From assembly GCA_963971575.1 (NCBI GenBank), contig OZ020622.1:36672301-36736300 (forward strand): 64,000 bases of DNA. Reading direction: 5' to 3'. A program made the translations under genes and the position numbers. Below are positions 56,901-62,900 of this stretch, piece after piece. Every line of letters starts with the position of its first letter. Positions within the stretch are counted from its first letter, which is position 1. Below the pieces are notes generated by a model. The model searched no databases. It saw nothing but the letters and a program-made list of their open reading frames with translations, and had not been told where the DNA came from. The stretch comes from Liopterus haemorrhoidalis (taxonomy: Eukaryota > Arthropoda > Insecta > Coleoptera > Dytiscidae).

Positions 56901-59900
56901 ATACAAGGTGCTGCGGAAAATGCTGTTCGAAGTTTTAAACTAGGCTTAAGTAAAGCATTAATAAATTGTCTATTTCTGTATCTAAACAAATATATGTTTG
57001 GATACAGAAATACTCCCCATTCATTTACAGGAGGAGTGCCCTTCGCAAGTAATGTTTAGAAGAAAAATAAAAACTAGATTAGATTTTAATTATTTGAAGT
57101 TGCTAGGATTTATTTTTGTTGCAAAAAAAAAACATGATATTTGTTTGTGCAAATTTGAAGTATTTAATATACTCTGTAAAAACTTTAAAACAAAACGATT
57201 TTTAAACATGCCTATATTTACAATTCAAATATAGCCAGTCCTAAGTCTGATAAAAATGTGACGAAATGTCATGTGCGTTTATACAGTTCATTCTAAATAG
57301 CATATAAGAAAACACGTTTATTTAAAATAATTATTACGGTCCTGGCAACTGTTATTAACAGAACCATAAACGCAGCAGGTATAATGGTTATACTATCAGT
57401 CATTATTGGAATCAATAAATGAGGGTGACCATTTCATTTCTTAGATTTGGCAAAGGCATTTGACACGGTCGACCATACAATCCTTATAAAAAAACTTGAA
57501 ATTTATGGCATTCGAGGTTTAGCACTTGAATTGTTTAAAAGCTATTTACGTGATAGATTACAAACTGTAACTGTTAATGATATATCTAGTAATTTTCGGC
57601 ATATAAATTGCGGTGTACCTCAAGGAACTGTAATAAGTCCCATATTATTTGTCCTTTACATAAATGACTTGCTAGAAATAAATCTTCAAGGAAAACTTAT
57701 TGCTTACGCAGTTCTATTTACTGAAGGCTCTACATGGCAGCAAGTCAAGGCGTCTGCCGAATGGGATTTAAAAGTAATTAAATGCTGGACGATAATCTTT
57801 TGTCATTAAAATATAAAAAAAAAAAACTGAATTTATCCCTTTCACTATCTATAATAATACTCAACCAGACTATAATCATATAATATTACATAGCCGTTGT
57901 GACCAAAATTGTGCCTGTGATATAAAAATTAATAAAGTAGACAATACCAGATACCTAGGCGTGATAATTGATAAAAATCTGCGATGGAATCTAAATACTA
58001 ATAAGGTAACTTCCAGTGTAAGAAAAATGTTTTATATATTTAAAAAATTGCGGGGAATACTACCTGTCAAAAACCTGTATCAATGTTATTATTCACTTGT
58101 ACAATTTTTGTTGTCATATGGGTTAATTGCTTGGGGAGGAGCATCAGACATTTATATAAGACAGGTTAAAACTGTACAAAACGGAATCTTGAAAATTATA
58201 ACTAAAAAGCCTAGACGTTACCCTACAGAACTATTATATAACGATGCAGATGTTCTAAATGTATCCCAGCTTTATATTATGTCCATATCTATATATATAA
58301 AATCGTAACTAAGCTACCTACTCATAATCAACGCCCAGCCCAAATCACTGGACCTATAATCATGAAATTCGGCGAGTATATTCCATCCATGACGTAAGCA
58401 CCCACTAAGAACGGATTTTTCGAAATTCATCCTCTAAGTGGGTGAAAAGGGGGTTAAAAGGGATAAAATGTGGCTTCACGGTTTCCTTAATATCTCTTAA
58501 GTCCAATAAGATATCGACTTGGCTTTAGCTTACAAAGATTACGCATGTAAATATAAAAAAACTTATTTCAGGATTTTGTCCTAATCAACCCCTAAAGGGG
58601 TGAATCTACAATCAGGGTGAATTATAGAACCCTTCGCATCTTCTGTGTTTATTGTGTTATAACATTCCTTTTTGGCATATAGGTGTCTTTTTAAAATATT
58701 TAGAAAGTGTTTTGACCGTTTTTTTAAATTTCACCCCTAAAGGGGTAAATTGGCATTTTTTATTCGATAGGATGTCGTCTACACAAAGAAACACAAAATT
58801 CGGGCAGTATATCCCTTTTATGACTTAAAGATCCCCTAAGAAACGATTTTTCGAAATTCGACCTCTCAGGGGTGAAATGTGTTTTCACGAATTCCTCAGT
58901 ATCTTTTAGGTCAAGAATATATCGCCTTGCTTTTGCTTACAAAGACTCCCCACATAAATGTTGAAAAACTTTTTTTTCAGGATTTTGTACTAATCAACCC
59001 CTAAAAATGTGAATCTACAATCAGGGTGAAGTATAGAACCCTTCGCATCTTCTGTGTTTGTTGTTTTATAACATTTCTTTTAGGCGTATATGTGTCTTTT
59101 TAAAATATTTAAAAAGTATTCTGACCGTTTTTTTAAATTTCACCCCTAAAGGGGTAACTTGGTATTTTATATTCGATAGAATGTCGTCTAGAGAGAGAAA
59201 CATAAAATTCGGGGAGTATATCCCTTTTATGACTTAACAACCCCCTAAGAAATGATTTTTGGAAATTCAACCCCTAAGGGGTGAAATGGGGTAAAATGTG
59301 TTTTCACGGATTCCTCAATATCTCACAGGTCCAATAATATATCGCCTTCATTTTTGCTTATAAATATTATCCATATAAATTTTGAAAAACCTATTTCAGG
59401 ATTTTGTTCTATTCATCCCCTAAAAGGGTGAATCTACAATCAGGGAGAATAATAGAACCCGACGTATTTCCTGTATTTGTTAAGTTATTAAATTCCTATT
59501 TGGCATGTAGATGTCTTTTTAAAATATCTCGAAATGGTTTTGACAGTTTTTCAAAATTTCACCCCTAAAGGGGTAAAACGATTTTTTTAAGTTGATAGAA
59601 CATCCCTTGGACATAGATACATGATATTCGCAAAGTATATTCCCTCCATGAGGTAAGCATACACTAAGACGGGATTTTTCGAAATTCAACCCCTAAGGGG
59701 TGAAATGTAATTTCAAGGATTTTTAAATATCTCTACGGACCAATAAGATATCGTCTTGGTTTTTGCTTACAAAGATTACGCATATAAATGTTGAAAAACT
59801 TATTTCAGGATTTTGTTCTAATCAACCCCTAAAGTGGTGAATTTCCGAACAGGGTTAATTATACAACCCATCATATTCCCTGTATTTGTTGAGTTATAAA

Positions 59901-62900
59901 ATTCCTTTTGGCATATAGGTGTTTTCAAAATATCTCGAAATGGTATTGACAGTTTTTAAAATTTCACCCTTAAGGGGTAAATGGGAATTTTGTTTTCGAT
60001 TGGACATAGATAAATAAATTTGGACTAAATTTTAAAATAATAATTGGACATACATCCCTTGGACATAGATAAATAAAATTCGTGAAGTATATTACCTCCA
60101 TGCCGTAAGCACCCACTAAGACGGGATTTTTCGAAATTCCACCCCTAAGAAGTGAAAAGGGGTGAAATGTGATATCAAGGATTCCTCAATACCTCTTAGA
60201 ACCAATAAGATATCGTCTTGGATTTTGCTTACAAAGATTACCCATACAAATGCCGAAACACTTATTTCAGGATTTTATCCGAATCATCCCCTATAGGGGT
60301 CTACAATCGGGGTTAATCATACAACCCTTCGTATTTCTTGCGTTTATTGAGTTATAACATTCCTTTTTGGCATATCGGTGTCTTTTTAAAATATCTCGAA
60401 ACGGTTTTGACAGTTTTTAAAAATTTCACCCCTAAAGGGGTAAATGGGTATTTTTTACTCGATAGAACGTCCTCTTGACAAGATACATGAAATTCGTAAA
60501 GTATATTCCCTGTATGACGTAAGTACCCACTAAGACGGTATTTTTCGAAATTCAACCCCTAAGGGCTGAAATGTGATATCAATGATTCCTTAATATCTCT
60601 TAGTACTAATAAGATATCGACTTGGCTTTTGCTTATGAAGTCAATACGTCAATATACCGTAGCGAAGCACGGGTACTCAGCTAGTTGATATATATATATT
60701 AAAAAATATGAGAATACAATAACAACGCTACCGCATCTCTATTAAACTAGAAATATAAATAAAGCATTATCTCACAGGGTTAATAAATCCATTGGACAGC
60801 GTTGTTTTTGTTACCATATACCTCAAGTTTTTAATAATTTTCAAGAATTCCTAGAAGAACAAAATAATAAGCATATGTAAAATATCTCAACATGGTCTAA
60901 GAAATTCTGTAAACAATTAAGTCAGGTAAAACTTACAAAAATGCTAAATTTAGGCACAATTTGAATTAAATTTAACAATAAATGTCGTCATTATTTTTAA
61001 ATTAAATTTTAGCATAATGTTAGCTAACACAGTATTTAACATTCCTTTATAAAACCGGGCATATAGCTAACTTACTTTTATAAACTGATGTGCATCTGGT
61101 CTTAACTCTGGTGTAGCATTCAACATCATTTTAACATATTCTTTTAAACCATCTGATATGCATTGTAGTTTAGCTGAGGGTAAAGATTTAATTTGTTGCG
61201 CCCTCTGTTTGAAACTCTGGTAATCATTACACGGCATAATGGGCTGATGAACTGGTGAGTGTAACGTATAAGCCACCATACCCAGTGAAAATATGTCACT
61301 TGCTGCGAAATGTGATTGGGTTAATACATATTCAGGAGCCATGTAATTCAGTGATGGTTGCGCAACAGATGGTACTAACGATGTATACTCCATAAAAGGC
61401 CAAAAAGGCTGAAAAATAAAGACAAACAAATAATAATATAAACTCCCTCCGTCCGAAAATATGGCATACATTACTAAGGCCCGGTATTTGCGCCTTGCAG
61501 TTATCTAAAAGAATAACTATCAATGGAATAATATTATCCTCTTCATATTCACTAGGATAAATTGCTTTCTGTATTTCCAACTCTAGTTATCACGTACATA
61601 CAGGCTATTCCAAACGTTTAGGCGGAACTAAATGAGAATTTCGTTCTTTTAGATTATCACGAGAAGGGACCTTGCTTGGGTTATTTCATGTTTGATGTTT
61701 GGTATGTGAAAATTAAAAATTCCAACAGTGAAACCATGGAAACGAATGACTTATGTCAAAAATAAAATAATTTTTAAAAATAATTTAAAAACAATAAAAT
61801 AAATAAATGGGAAATTTGTATTAAGAATGAAACAAAAAATCAAAATATAAAGAAAATGACATTTTAAAATGATATTAACCTTAACCAAAAAATGTTTATT
61901 GTAAGTATGATTTACAAAGCTTAACATAACGGCCAAAAAGAACGATTCAAACGAAGAAAGTAACTAGATTGCAAATCTAGTTCCGCCTAATCGTTTGGAA
62001 TAGCCTATAAAGCCTGTTCCTTTGGTTTAGGCGGAACTAGATTTTCAATTCTAATTACTTTTACTTAATTCATCTGGGTAATATTTATTGTATTATTGAT
62101 AACAAAATTGCCAAATATGTTATAACATTTCCCTATAAAAAAAGTGTAGTAATATTTGCTTTTGGATTTATTTATTTTCTTTGTCATTGCATAATTAGTA
62201 GACATGCTTCTAGTATTGTAGCTGTGAGTAAGAAAAGCGACTATGGATGGGTTTCTATAAATGTGTATTAATATTTCTGCCACATATAATTTATCTATAG
62301 ACAGCAGCTGAGATTCAACGAATAATAATTCAGATGGATATCTACTTGGTCTATTATAGATTATTTTAATTATCCTTTTTTGTAAAACGGATAATACATT
62401 CTTAAAACTTTTGGCTGCTCCCCCCCAATTTAATATCACATACTGGATTGTAGACTGTACTAATCCGAAATAAAACAACCGTAATATACTACTGGTCATA
62501 ATTTTAGCCAATCTTTTAAAAATGTACACCATTCTACGTAAACCAGTAGCAATTTTTTCAATTTGATAATTCTATTTCAAATGCTGGTCTATGATAACGC
62601 CAAGATATTTTGTTTTATTAGTTTTGTTTATCACCTGCGAACAGGTACAGACAGAGTGATTATTGTTGCATGTATGCAGTCTAAGTGTATTAAATTCTGG
62701 ATGGTTACGAGCAGTGCTAGTAAAAGTAATAAAATTAGATTTTTTTACATTTAGTAATAGTTTGTTGAGATCCAACCAAGCTTTTACAGTTCGAAGATCC
62801 TTCTTAATATACTTCTCAATTTCAGACCAGGAGAGCTGTTTTAAAAAGAGAACAGTGTCGTCGGCATAAGATATGAGTTCAGAGTGAATTTTTAAGTTCA

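Larger units (their letters stand above)
54265..56905 (+). pseudogene. Tc1/IS630-like transposase N-terminal fragment split by a Harbinger element
   Basis: Pieces 54290-54524 and 56683-56905. First: SFDFEEILNFCSENSESVQG, then three 7-residue repeats ECENVDV (21-bp units at 54361-54425) and YQKIAKFIKTERL, stop. KLVSEGNDKPIL-RTVELISAIQNN reads straight across the Harbinger insertion if one TTA is kept. The second piece ends TIINKIYDFYSKNIVPTVHL, a helix typical of Tc1/IS630-type transposases of insects, then passes into a Gypsy-type fragment. Identity of the first part is uncertain. Confidence 0.5.
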
